Part shown: piece after piece, positions 25,847 through 35,952 of the stretch
How positions within the stretch are numbered: position 1 is the stretch's first letter
Layout: each line of letters begins with the position of its first letter
Assembly (NCBI RefSeq): GCF_017873185.1
Contig: NZ_JAGGJX010000001.1
Span: 310,001 to 374,000, forward strand
From: Metaclostridioides mangenotii
GTDB taxonomy: Bacteria; Bacillota; Clostridia; Peptostreptococcales; Peptostreptococcaceae
Direction of reading: 5' to 3'
Length of the DNA: 64,000 nucleotides
The notes under the pieces: model-generated
What the model was told of the DNA's origin: nothing
What the model saw: only the letters and a program-made list of their open reading frames with translations
The model's database searches: none
Position numbers and translations under genes: made by a program

Positions 25847-27082
25847 TTAATAGAGATTTACGTCGTTAAAAAGCTCGACTTTGTCGTAGTTGCCTATTGA
25901 ATTTGGTTCTTCAAACTTGAGCTTATCATCTTCTATGCCAATGCGGTAAACATCAGCATACCCACTGAAGTATATCTTAATGTAGAGTTGTTTATTTTTA
26001 TCGTCTACTTTGACTATATCAAAATTATAGTCTGGATTTTCAACTGGATCTGGAGAGTTACCTATGTATATATGTTCTTCTTCAATTAAAATAGTTTTTC
26101 CAGAGCTACTTTTCCAACTACCCATATATCTTCCTATTATAGGTACAGGATCTAGGCAACCCTTAATAGTTTTATCTGATAATGAACCTATAGCTGTTAT
26201 TTTGTTTGATCCTAAGAACATGCTTTTATCGCTTTGATCAGAAACTATTGCTATCGGAACATATTTTGCTATAGATGAGCCAACGAGCGCATTTACTAAA
26301 TTATAACCGTCTGCAACAAAAAATTCATTAGTTTCGTAGTTTTCATCATAGCCATTTCCTTCTAGGTAAAATGCAGAAATTATTAAGTAGTTAGTTTCAA
26401 ATCTATCTGCACCACCCAGTCTAGTTAAGTACTCTCCTTGTGATTCAAATGATTCACTCATTGATACTTTACCGCCGACCATGTAGTTAGTTTTATTTTT
26501 TATATTATACGAAGTCTTTTTACCATCAGTAAGTATAACTACACATTTTTCTCTAGCTGCAATTGCCGCTATACTAATTGAATCAGCCTCACCTTTAAAT
26601 GCGTTTGTTAGAAAAACTATATCTGAATTGCTATATTTTTTAACTTCATTCGCAACATTTATACTTGTTTGTATTCTATCACTTCCGCTAATTCTAGTTA
26701 TGCTTATACCTTTCGATTTTAAAGCGTTTTCAACTTTAGCACTTACAGAATTCACACCACCAATTATATATACTGTCTTAACTTTATTTAATCTAGACAT
26801 AGTTACATCTGGTACAACGTCTTTTTTAGTAAGTAGAATTGGAGAAGTTGTCGCTCCAGATAAGCCACTTGCGCTAAGCCCATCTGCAATTGAGTTGTCG
26901 AGATTAACTAATATTGCAGTATTGTAACTCTGTCTATCGGCAATTAGAGCAGCAGTTTCGTAAGTAGTTACACCTTGAATTTTATCAAGACTTGGCGGCC
27001 TATATGCAGCTATATTAAGAGTTAAACCTAAAGTTATCGATGCTGACAAGGTTAAGCTTAATATTTTTTTTGTTATATTCAT
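25847..27082 (-). CDS. Secreted surface protein with cell-wall-binding repeat 2 (CWB2)
   Basis: A 411-residue protein with an N-terminal signal peptide (ILSLTLSASITLGLTLNIAA) followed by three CWB2 modules, about residues 35-130, 130-225 and 225-315. Their marks are ILVNLDNSIADGLSASGLSG, VKTVYIIGGVNSVSAKVENA, ITRISGSDRIQTSINVANEV and LTRLGGADRFETN. CWB2 anchors proteins to wall polysaccharide in Clostridioides-type S-layers. The last 75 residues form a small separate beta-rich domain I do not recognise. GGGGG lies 11 bases before the ATG. Confidence 0.88.
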   Translation of the reverse strand: MNITKKILSLTLSASITLGLTLNIAAYRPPSLDKIQGVTTYETAALIADRQSYNTAILVNLDNSIADGLSASGLSGATTSPILLTKKDVVPDVTMSRLNKVKTVYIIGGVNSVSAKVENALKSKGISITRISGSDRIQTSINVANEVKKYSNSDIVFLTNAFKGEADSISIAAIAAREKCVVILTDGKKTSYNIKNKTNYMVGGKVSMSESFESQGEYLTRLGGADRFETNYLIISAFYLEGNGYDENYETNEFFVADGYNLVNALVGSSIAKYVPIAIVSDQSDKSMFLGSNKITAIGSLSDKTIKGCLDPVPIIGRYMGSWKSSSGKTILIEEEHIYIGNSPDPVENPDYNFDIVKVDDKNKQLYIKIYFSGYADVYRIGIEDDKLKFEEPNSIGNYDKVELFNDVNLY

Positions 27083-27760
27083 ATAATGAGATCCCCCTAA
27101 TTTATAATTTTCCTCAGTGATTATATTATAGCTTATAGTTATTAAAATTTCTCTACTTTTAAGAAAATATTGACTCTATTGGATATTTTACTCCCTTTTT
27201 CCGAATCCCACACCCTGATTAATTATTACATATGCAATGATATAAAACAATTTTTTTACAATTGCTATATCAAAATCTATTATTGTAGACAGTAGCTTTT
27301 TGAATATTTTTAAATTTATTTTTTTATATCAACTGTATTCAAAATCTAAATCTAATAGCATTTTTATACAAGCGAACTAACTATTTAGTACCCAAATTTT
27401 GCTTACTTAAATATTTATTATAATTAAGTAATTAAAAAAATATGTATAATTATCAAACGATTAGATATATCTTGAGGGGGTAATAATAGATTGATAATTA
27501 ATAAACAAAATTATAAAATGATGGTTAAATTTTGCTTTTTCTCGATTTATAAATTAATATTATAAATTCACAATTAACAGAACTATGGTAAAAGTTGCTT
27601 AATCAATTGATCATATTTGCTCACTTTACTCTGAGTATACAAAATCCATAATGTTTCCATAAATTACCATTAAAATAATGATAATATATAAGGAATTATG
27701 TATGACCAATAATATTAGCATCAGTATATATTAAGTAGATACTAATAGGGAGGAATATTT
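27083..27760. other. Intergenic region between divergent surface-protein genes
   Basis: A 678-base AT-rich gap with promoters expected for both sides. A TATAAT occurs on the minus strand near 27127 for the CWB2 gene. A strong purine run GAGGGGG at 27473-27480 stands before TTG 27491, which could encode 24 residues, but nothing supports expression. I see no riboswitch, repeat or RNA gene. Confidence 0.4.
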
Positions 27761-30301
27761 ATGATTAATAAATATGATTTTATTATTATGGAGGGAACTC
27801 TTCCAATAAAAGCTATTATACTTAGAATCGATGAAATTGATCTGCATTGGCATAATGAATTTGAGTTTATTTTTGTTCTAGAGGGAAGTATAGATGTTTA
27901 TATAGAAAATGAAGTGTACTCTCTAAAAGAAAGTGATGTCATTTTAATAAATGCTTATGAAATTCACAGTATAAAACAAATGGAAGAAAAAAATATGATA
28001 CTTGTCCTCAAAGTAGACCCTGATTTTTATAATGATTGTTTCCCCAGATTTAAAAATTTGAGATTTCATTGTAAATCTATTCCTTATGATAGTTTTGAAA
28101 TAGAAAAATTTGAAATTATAAGAAACTATATCTCTAACATTGCGCTGAATATAATAAAAAAAAATAAAGGTTATGAACTAATGGTTGGTAGCTACTTATA
28201 CCTGTTAGGAGATCACCTACTTAACAACTTTAGCCATGAGGTAGTCGATATAAAAAAACACGATAATAGAGATATTACTAGAATCAACAATATTATAAAT
28301 TATATCAATAAGAATTTATCTAGAAATATTACATTAAAAGAGATTGCAGAAAAATATCACCTCAATTATCATTTTTTATCTCATTTTATTAAGGATAAGA
28401 TAGGCATGTCATTTCAAGAATATCTAAATAAAATAAGGTTGGATAGGGCTGAAAATATGATAGTAAATAGCAATAGCAATATATCTGACATTGCAATATC
28501 TACAGGCTTTTCTAGTACTAGTTATTTCAATAAGCTTTTTAAAAAAAAGTATAAATGTTCACCATCTGAATATAGAGAATTATTAAACTCTGACTCTAAG
28601 GATTTTAAATCAAATAAATATAATAGCAAATCAAGAATCTACTTAGAAATAGAAGATGATCATGCATATGAAAAATTATATCCATATCTATCAATATCGC
28701 ACAATAAAAAAAGTTCTATTGATAGCTGTCTTACAAATAAGGAGAGTGTTTTTGTTGATTTAAAATATGAAGGGAAAAAACTGATACACTACTGGAAAAA
28801 ACTTTCTACTTTTGGTAGAGCATCAGTTGGATTGAAAAATGACTTTCAGAAGCAATTAAGAGAGTTTCAAAGAGAAATTGAGTTTAAATTCATAAGAGTA
28901 AGCGGATTATTTATGGAAGATATGATGATTTATAATTTATCAGGAGACGGTAAATTGACCTATAATTGGATAGAAGTAGATAAAATGTTAGATATGTTTA
29001 AGGAAGTTAATGTTAAACCATTTATAGAAATGGATTTTATTTATGAATCTAAAAATTTCAATAATGCATGTAAAGACTATTGGTGGAAAGTTAATATCTC
29101 TCCTTTAATTAATATAAGCTTGTGGCCTGACATAATTACAGAGTTTATGAAACACTGTATAAATAGATATGGTTTGAAGGAGGTTGAAACATGGTATTTT
29201 GAGGTCTGGAATTATCCCGATTATAATTATTTTAATAGTTATGGGCGGTCGGAGGAGTATTTAGACTATTATAAAAATACTATTAAAATAATAAAATCTA
29301 TTTCTAAAGAATGTAAAGTTGGAGGGCCATCAATAAATCATGGAACTATGCTAGAAAATAAATGGTTGCACGATTCTGTAGATTTTTGCAAAAGAAATAA
29401 TATATATTTAGATTTTTTAAGCGTTAATATACATACAGAGTATGTTGAATTGGAAGAGTTACAAGACAATATACTTCATAATACAAACTACAAAGATAAA
29501 CAAAAATTAGTATCTCAAATCAAAAAAATATACTATGACAAAAATTGTACAATGAATACATTGCAAATAGTAAATCGAGAACTAAAGGAGACATTAAATA
29601 ATGATTTTGAAATTCATGTAACTGAGTGGAACACATCATCACAAAAAGGGCATTTAAAGCATGATACAAGTTATGTTGCAACATTTATAATAAAAAACTA
29701 TCTACATTGTGTTAGGACATCAAAATCTATAGATAATATAACTTTTACAGAATTGTATGAAGAGAGTAATTTGAAAATTTCGTCAATTAATGGAGGTTTT
29801 GGTCTTTTTAATAATCATGGATTTAAAAAGACTTGTTATTATGCGTACTATTTATTGGCTAAACTAGGAGATATCGTTATTGACCAAAATGAAGATTACA
29901 TAGTGACTAAAAGAGGGGAAAGCGTACAGATTTTAGCATATAATTATGCGTATCATGATGACTTATTTTTGCAGAGTGATCTGCTGGCTTTAAATAATAA
30001 TGAAAAGTATTCTATTTATGAGGAAAAAAGTTTAAGCGAGATAGAGTTTAGAATTGCAGGGCTTTATGGAAAATATAAAATAACAACTTATAAGCTAAAT
30101 AGAGAACATGGATCTGTATTTGATAAATGGCTAGACTTAGGATCTCCAGAAAATATGACTCAAGAAGAGCTTAAGTATTTAAAGGGGAACGCTCAACCTA
30201 AGATAGAGATAGAAGAATCTGACTTAAAAGGAGAGTATCTAAAACAAATGAGTATCCCAGTTCATGGTGCAGAATTGTTGATAATAGATAAGATAAATTG
30301 A
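27761..30301 (+). CDS. AraC-family regulator fused to a GH39-like glycoside hydrolase domain
   Basis: An 846-residue protein. Residues about 1-110 form a cupin sensor (DLHWHNEFEFIFVLEGSIDV). Residues about 180-285 are an AraC HTH pair (ITLKEIAEKYHLNYHFLSHF, SDIAISTGFSSTSYFNKLFK). Residues about 330-810 are a beta/alpha barrel like GH39 beta-xylosidases. The acid/base motif, normally W-N-E-P, reads EVWNYPD here, with Tyr485 in place of Glu, while the nucleophile-type HVTEWN (Glu622) remains. The domain may bind sugar rather than cleave it. GGGAGG precedes the ATG, and the neighbouring adhesin gene is a likely target. Confidence 0.88.
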   Translation: MINKYDFIIMEGTLPIKAIILRIDEIDLHWHNEFEFIFVLEGSIDVYIENEVYSLKESDVILINAYEIHSIKQMEEKNMILVLKVDPDFYNDCFPRFKNLRFHCKSIPYDSFEIEKFEIIRNYISNIALNIIKKNKGYELMVGSYLYLLGDHLLNNFSHEVVDIKKHDNRDITRINNIINYINKNLSRNITLKEIAEKYHLNYHFLSHFIKDKIGMSFQEYLNKIRLDRAENMIVNSNSNISDIAISTGFSSTSYFNKLFKKKYKCSPSEYRELLNSDSKDFKSNKYNSKSRIYLEIEDDHAYEKLYPYLSISHNKKSSIDSCLTNKESVFVDLKYEGKKLIHYWKKLSTFGRASVGLKNDFQKQLREFQREIEFKFIRVSGLFMEDMMIYNLSGDGKLTYNWIEVDKMLDMFKEVNVKPFIEMDFIYESKNFNNACKDYWWKVNISPLINISLWPDIITEFMKHCINRYGLKEVETWYFEVWNYPDYNYFNSYGRSEEYLDYYKNTIKIIKSISKECKVGGPSINHGTMLENKWLHDSVDFCKRNNIYLDFLSVNIHTEYVELEELQDNILHNTNYKDKQKLVSQIKKIYYDKNCTMNTLQIVNRELKETLNNDFEIHVTEWNTSSQKGHLKHDTSYVATFIIKNYLHCVRTSKSIDNITFTELYEESNLKISSINGGFGLFNNHGFKKTCYYAYYLLAKLGDIVIDQNEDYIVTKRGESVQILAYNYAYHDDLFLQSDLLALNNNEKYSIYEEKSLSEIEFRIAGLYGKYKITTYKLNREHGSVFDKWLDLGSPENMTQEELKYLKGNAQPKIEIEESDLKGEYLKQMSIPVHGAELLIIDKIN

Positions 30302-30309
30302 TGGTGTAT

Positions 30310-30361
30310 ATAACAAAATTTACTATCTATCATGTAATAGATAAATAGCAAATTTTGTTAT
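30310..30361 (+). terminator. Hairpin after the AraC-GH39 gene
   Basis: TAACAAAATTT with CTAT and TATC (about 30311-30330) pairs with ATAGATA, ATAG and AAATTTTGTTA (about 30336-30360) with a few mismatches. There is little T tract after it, so termination may be incomplete. Confidence 0.55.
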
Positions 30362-30484
30362 GTATTTAAGCAAATAATGGATATATAGGAAATCTCTTAG
30401 TCTATATAATTAATAATAGTCTACTTGCTCAAAGGTTTTAATAACTTTTAAGTATACTATTTTAGACTAGGGAGGGTTTTATTT

Positions 30485-33400
30485 ATGAGGAGAAGAAATA
30501 TTAAACAGAAAATATGTTCTTATATAACTATATTTACTATGATGTTTCAATTTTTTACATTTTTACCAATATTGCAGGTGAATGCTGAAGAAAATATAAC
30601 AGAATTTACAAAGTTTATAACAGGCGTTTCAATAACAGATGGAGAAGGGGAGCCTATATCAGGACCAATAAAGAACAATGCAGATGTTAAACTACAGTAT
30701 AACTTTGAATTGCCTAATGAGCATAATATAAAAAATGGTCAGAGTTATATCATGCATATACCTAAAGAATTCGAGATAATCAACCACATGAATTTTTTAA
30801 TTGGAGATGATTCTGGTGAAGTAATAGCTAATGGAACAATTGATATTGACGGAAAAGTAACAATTGTTTTTACTGAGTTTGTTGAACAGCATTCCAATAT
30901 TTCAGGATACTTTTTTATAGAGACTAAATTTGATGAAAAAGAAATTGGTGGAAACGATAGAGAGAATATTGAATTTGACTTGGGTGGTTCTGGAAATTCA
31001 GAAACAATTGTAGTAGAGTTTGAACAACCGGAAAAACCTGATGCTTCAATACATAAGAAAGGCAGTTATGATGCAACTACAAATGAAATAACTTGGGAGA
31101 TTATAGTTAATCCAGAAAACGTAAAGGTCCAAGAAGTAAAAATTGTCGATGTTATCTCAGAAGGGCAAGAGTTCGTTGTGGGATCAGTTAAAATTAATGG
31201 GCAAGATGCAAATAATAAAGATTATGGTTATGATAGCAACGAAGGAGAGTTAACATATACTTTTCCAGATACTATTGAGACTAAACAATTAATTACTTTT
31301 AAAACTAAGTTAGCAAGCATGGGACTTGAGTCTCATGGAAAAACAATAGTAGAAAAAAATCAGGCAACTTTTATTCATGACGATACTACAGTGGTTTCCA
31401 ATGAGGCAACTGTCTTAATAAAGCCAGATTTCATTCAGAAAATAGGTAAATATGATGAAGCCACAAAGACTATTAAGTGGACTATTAAAGTAAACAATAG
31501 CTCTCAAACTATTACAAACACGGTAGTTACAGATGATATACCAGATGGTTTGAAATTCATAGATGGTAGCGTTAAAGTAGATGGGAAGTCAACAGAAGAG
31601 AATTATTCAATAGACGGTCAGAAATTTATCTATACATTCCCTGATACTATTAATGGACCACATACAATTGAATTCTCAACAAACGTTGTGGATAAGGATA
31701 TTTATCTTTCTAATGAAGGTAAAAACTTTAACAATACTGCAACTATAACAGAGAATGGAAATGGTTCTGCATCAGACGGCTCTGAAGTTGGAGTATATTC
31801 AAGTGTTATTTCAAAACACGGTACAGTTTACGATGCTTCGACAGGTGAAATAACTTGGGAAATTGTTGTTAATAGAAACAAAATAGATATAGAAGATGCG
31901 GTGGTTACCGATGATATAATGAAGGGTCAAGAATATGTAAAAGATTCATTTTCTATATATAATCATTCTACAAATGAAAGTAAACCTAATGGAAAATTTA
32001 GCTATAGACCATCAACTAGTGATGATTCAACAAAAACAGGAACATTAACTTATAAATTTGATGACAAGATTACTGATACATATGTCGTAAAATTTAAAAC
32101 TAGAGTGACAGATCCAAAAATTTTCGCTAGTAATGCGGATGTAAAATACCATAATACAGCAAAATTAACTGGGAAAAATATTAAAGACTCTGAATCTACG
32201 GCTGAGCAAAAGGTAATAAGTCAAGTTATAAATAAATCTAGTATAGACTACGATTATGTAAAAAGAGAAATCACATGGAAGATAGTAGTGAATAAGAACA
32301 ATATGCCTCTTTCAAACGCTTCTGTAATAGATGTTATAAAAGAGGGCCAAGAATTTGTACCAAATTCAGTTACTATAAATGGAGCTATAGATACTTCTAA
32401 TTATAATTATGATGAAGGTAGCAAAACATTAAAATATACTTTTGATAAAGACATAAATAAAGAGCAAATAATCACTTTTAAAACTAAAGTTACCGATACT
32501 TCTATTTTTAATACTAATGGAGAGAAAGTAGTAGAAAATACTTCAAAATTAATAACTAATTTAGTACCTGGTGGTGTAGAAAGTACTGGTACAGGAAAAA
32601 TAAAAAATACATTAGTAAAAAAAGAAGGAAAATATACTAAAGGAAATTCTTATATTGATTGGGATGTAACTATAAATTCAAACAAAATATCAATGAAAGA
32701 TGTAGTTTTAGAAGATGCTCTACAAGAAGGACTTGAACTAGATACGACTTCTGTAAAACTATATAAGCAAAATCAAAACTCAGATGGATCACTTACTAAA
32801 GGTGAAGAGGTCGAACTAGGAGGCAATAATGTAAAATACGATATGAAGACAAGAAAGTTTTCCTTTATATTGCCTTCACCAACAGAGGATGCATATATAC
32901 TTACTTTTAGAACAAATGTGGTAGATAAGACTAAATCGCCTTTTACTAATTCTATATCATTTAAAGGTGTGGGAATGACAGAATCATCGACATCTAATGG
33001 AATTGATGTTATATATCAAGGTGCCGGTGGTGGTGGAATCGGAGAAACCGGTAGCATTAAAGTAATTAAGGTAAATAATGATAATGTGAGCATTAAATTA
33101 GAAGGAGCCATTTTTGAGTTACTTGATAAATATAAAAATGTGATAAAAACTTCAGAACCAACTGGGAATAATGGTGATGCAGTATTTAAGAATTTGAAGT
33201 TTGGTATAGATTATTATATTAAAGAAAAGACCGCTCCAGAAGGGTATCTTTTAAGTAATGAAGTATATAAATTTCAAATAGCTAATTCTAAAGAAAGTAA
33301 AAATATTAATTATAATTATAAAAATATAAGTGTTAAGGGCGATATAATTTTTAATAAATTAAATGAAAATGAGAAACCCTTAAAGGGAGCAGAGTTTACC

Positions 33401-35845
33401 CTATATAAAGCCTCTGACATATCATTTGAAAGCCCTATAGATACATCAATAAGCGATAAAAATGGAAATGTAAAATTTAAAGATATAGACTATGGAGAAT
33501 ATGTTATAAAAGAAACCAAAGCTCCAAAAGGATACACATTAAATGAAAGAATTCTAAAGGCTACTATTAACGAAAATGGAAAAGTGGTAACAGCAAATCC
33601 AGATAGTATTTCAAATATAAAGATAAGAGGTAATATAGAGTTTGTAAAATATGGTGAGAACAAAGATCTATTAAAAGGGGCGGAATTTAAACTATACAAA
33701 GCTTCAGACAAAAACTATGAAAATGAGATAGCTAAAGCAGAAAGTGATGTAAATGGAAAAGTATCGTTCATGGACATAGAATATGGTGATTATGTAATAA
33801 AAGAAACAAAGGCACCGGAGGGGTATGAGTTAACAAATAAAATACTAAAAGCAAGTATTACATCTAATGGAAAAACAATAAAAGCAAACCCAGAAAGTAT
33901 ATCAAATACAAAGACAAAAGGAAGCATAGAATTTACAAAACTAGGGGAACACGAAGAGAAATTAAAAGGTGCGGAATTTACTTTATATAAAGATACAGAT
34001 ATAACATTTAAAAATCCAATATCTACAGCAGTGAGTGATAGAGAAGGATTAGTAAAATTTAAGAATGTAGAATACGGAGAATATGTAATAAAAGAGAGCA
34101 AAGCACCAGAGGGGTATGTACTATTATCTGATGATATGGTATTAAAAGCGACAGTAAGTGAAAATAGAAAATCAGTAAAAGCTGATCCAGAGTGTGTTTC
34201 TAATATAAAGATAAGAGGTAATATAGAGTTTATAAAATATGGTGAGAACAAAGATCTATTAAAAGGAGCGGAATTTAAACTATACAAAGCTTCAGACAAA
34301 AACTATGAAAAAGAGATAGATACAGCAGAGAGTAATGACTCAGGAAAAGTATTTTTTGGAAATATAGAATATGGAGACTATATAATAAAAGAAACAAAGG
34401 CACCAGATGGATATGAGCTGACAAATAAAATACTAAAAGCAAGTATTACATCTAATGGAAAAACTATAAAAGCAAACCCAGAAAGTATATCAAATACGAA
34501 GACAAAAGGAAGCATAGAATTTACAAAACTAGGCGAACACGAAGATAAACTAAAAGGGGCAGAATTCAAGCTTTATATGTCTTTAGATACTGATTTTAAA
34601 AATCCACTAGCGACAGCAGTAAGTAATATAGATGGATTAGTAAAATTTAAGAATGTAGAGTACGGAGAATATGTAATAAAAGAAAGTAAAGCACCAGAGG
34701 GGTATGTATCATTGCCAGAAGATAAGGTATTAAAGGCAACTGTGACAGAAGATAAAAAGATAGTAAAAGCAGAGCCAAATAGTATCTCAAATAAAAAGAT
34801 AAGAGGAAGTATAGAGTTTACAAAATATGGAGATAACAAAGAGCAATTAAAAGGAGCGGAATTTAAACTATACAAAGCTTCAGACAAAAACTATGAAAAA
34901 GAGATAGATACAGCAGAGAGTAATGACTCAGGAAAAGTATTTTTTGGAAATATAGAATATGGAGACTATATAATAAAAGAAACAAAGGCACCAGATGGAT
35001 ATGAGCTGACAAATAAAATACTAAAAGCAAGCATTACAACTAATGGAAGAACAGTAGAAACAAACCCAAATAGTATATCAAATACAAAGACAAAAGGAAG
35101 CATAGAATTTACAAAACTAGGGGAACACGAGGAACCATTAAATGGTGCAGAATTCAAGCTTTACAAAGAGTCAGATACTAGATTCAAAAATCCAATATCT
35201 ACAGCAGTGAGTAATAGAAATGGATTAGTTAAATTCAAGAATGTAGAATATGGAAAATACATGATAAAAGAAACAAAAGCACCAGTAGGATACATCCTTT
35301 CAGATGATATATTAGAAGCAACTGTAACGAAGTCTGATAAAGTTGTAAAAGCTAACCCTGAGAGTATATCTAACAATAAAATTAGAGCTAATATTAAAAT
35401 TACAAAAATAGACGAAAAGACCGAGAAAACATTAGAAGGAGCTGAATTTACATTATATGATGCAGATGGGAAAGAGGTTAAGACTTCTATATCTGGAGAA
35501 ACTGGTATAGTATACTTTAATTCTGTAGAGTACGGAAATTATAAAATTAAAGAAACCAAGGCTCCTGATGGATATATGATAAGTAAAGATATAATTGAAT
35601 TTAAAGTCAAAACGATAGAAACTAAAGAATTTACAGTTACTAACAAAGAAAAGGAAGTTGTTGCAGTAACTAAAGATAATTCGCCAGATAAGAATGGTTC
35701 TTTAATATCGAAGGATAACATATTAGATAAGTTGGTCAGTTCTCTTCCTAAAACAGGTGGCTTATTTGATACTCTAGTTATAATTAGTATTGGTATCCTA
35801 ACAATTCTAGCTGGATTAGGTTTCTTACTAAAAAGAAATAGGTAA
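30485..35845 (+). CDS. Giant LPKTG-anchored adhesin with collagen-binding-like and SpaA/CnaB domains
   Basis: A 1786-residue surface protein. It starts with a signal peptide (about 1-35) and an N-terminal adhesin domain (about 36-180). Five repeated beta-sandwich domains follow (about 185-850), each beginning like KKGSYDATTNEITWEI and ending in F-K-T-x-V. A GGGGIGETG linker then leads to nine SpaA-type modules of about 85-100 residues (about 856-1730), marked by LKGAEFTLYK and YVIKETKAPEGY, with the Lys and Glu needed for intramolecular isopeptide bonds. It ends with LPKTG (1754-1758), a membrane helix and a basic tail. It is a sortase substrate that probably binds host or matrix ligands. Confidence 0.93.
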   Translation: MRRRNIKQKICSYITIFTMMFQFFTFLPILQVNAEENITEFTKFITGVSITDGEGEPISGPIKNNADVKLQYNFELPNEHNIKNGQSYIMHIPKEFEIINHMNFLIGDDSGEVIANGTIDIDGKVTIVFTEFVEQHSNISGYFFIETKFDEKEIGGNDRENIEFDLGGSGNSETIVVEFEQPEKPDASIHKKGSYDATTNEITWEIIVNPENVKVQEVKIVDVISEGQEFVVGSVKINGQDANNKDYGYDSNEGELTYTFPDTIETKQLITFKTKLASMGLESHGKTIVEKNQATFIHDDTTVVSNEATVLIKPDFIQKIGKYDEATKTIKWTIKVNNSSQTITNTVVTDDIPDGLKFIDGSVKVDGKSTEENYSIDGQKFIYTFPDTINGPHTIEFSTNVVDKDIYLSNEGKNFNNTATITENGNGSASDGSEVGVYSSVISKHGTVYDASTGEITWEIVVNRNKIDIEDAVVTDDIMKGQEYVKDSFSIYNHSTNESKPNGKFSYRPSTSDDSTKTGTLTYKFDDKITDTYVVKFKTRVTDPKIFASNADVKYHNTAKLTGKNIKDSESTAEQKVISQVINKSSIDYDYVKREITWKIVVNKNNMPLSNASVIDVIKEGQEFVPNSVTINGAIDTSNYNYDEGSKTLKYTFDKDINKEQIITFKTKVTDTSIFNTNGEKVVENTSKLITNLVPGGVESTGTGKIKNTLVKKEGKYTKGNSYIDWDVTINSNKISMKDVVLEDALQEGLELDTTSVKLYKQNQNSDGSLTKGEEVELGGNNVKYDMKTRKFSFILPSPTEDAYILTFRTNVVDKTKSPFTNSISFKGVGMTESSTSNGIDVIYQGAGGGGIGETGSIKVIKVNNDNVSIKLEGAIFELLDKYKNVIKTSEPTGNNGDAVFKNLKFGIDYYIKEKTAPEGYLLSNEVYKFQIANSKESKNINYNYKNISVKGDIIFNKLNENEKPLKGAEFTLYKASDISFESPIDTSISDKNGNVKFKDIDYGEYVIKETKAPKGYTLNERILKATINENGKVVTANPDSISNIKIRGNIEFVKYGENKDLLKGAEFKLYKASDKNYENEIAKAESDVNGKVSFMDIEYGDYVIKETKAPEGYELTNKILKASITSNGKTIKANPESISNTKTKGSIEFTKLGEHEEKLKGAEFTLYKDTDITFKNPISTAVSDREGLVKFKNVEYGEYVIKESKAPEGYVLLSDDMVLKATVSENRKSVKADPECVSNIKIRGNIEFIKYGENKDLLKGAEFKLYKASDKNYEKEIDTAESNDSGKVFFGNIEYGDYIIKETKAPDGYELTNKILKASITSNGKTIKANPESISNTKTKGSIEFTKLGEHEDKLKGAEFKLYMSLDTDFKNPLATAVSNIDGLVKFKNVEYGEYVIKESKAPEGYVSLPEDKVLKATVTEDKKIVKAEPNSISNKKIRGSIEFTKYGDNKEQLKGAEFKLYKASDKNYEKEIDTAESNDSGKVFFGNIEYGDYIIKETKAPDGYELTNKILKASITTNGRTVETNPNSISNTKTKGSIEFTKLGEHEEPLNGAEFKLYKESDTRFKNPISTAVSNRNGLVKFKNVEYGKYMIKETKAPVGYILSDDILEATVTKSDKVVKANPESISNNKIRANIKITKIDEKTEKTLEGAEFTLYDADGKEVKTSISGETGIVYFNSVEYGNYKIKETKAPDGYMISKDIIEFKVKTIETKEFTVTNKEKEVVAVTKDNSPDKNGSLISKDNILDKLVSSLPKTGGLFDTLVIISIGILTILAGLGFLLKRNR
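33332..35670 (+). repeat. Tandem SpaA-module repeats in the adhesin, with an A-B super-repeat
   Basis: Eight consecutive modules of about 285-300 bases follow a more diverged first module. From about 33626, modules alternate in two kinds. A begins IRGNIEFVKYGENKD-like and B begins TKGSIEFTKLGEHE-like, giving an A-B pair repeated three times with a period of about 590 bases. The 185 bases at 34259-34443 are identical by eye to 34847-35031, which points to recent conversion or duplication. Confidence 0.92.
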
Positions 35846-35883
35846 CTTAAATTAACTAAAAGTAAAAGAATATCGTAAAAAAG

Positions 35884-35930
35884 CTATGAAGAAAGGTGTT
35901 TTAGTCTAAACTTACTTCATAGTTTTTTTT
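35884..35930 (+). terminator. Terminator between adhesin and sortase genes
   Basis: CTATGAAG at 35884-35891 pairs with CTTCATAG at 35915-35922, followed by eight T. It probably lowers sortase expression relative to the adhesin; read-through or a separate promoter must serve the sortase. Confidence 0.85.
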
Positions 35931-35952
35931 ATACAGATAATGAGGTGATTTT

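Noticed and set aside
27491-27565. Small 24-codon TTG-started frame after GAGGGGG
   Set aside because: Spacing to the ribosome-like site is too long, the start is TTG and the peptide shows nothing recognisable.
30302-30484. Cyclic-di-GMP riboswitch before the adhesin
   Set aside because: Such switches often control clostridial adhesins, but neither the GEMM-I core nor a plausible type II fold can be found here.
33490-35376. Several minus-strand frames inside the adhesin, similar to one another
   Set aside because: Their similarity only mirrors the SpaA repeats on the plus strand; none has a start signal.
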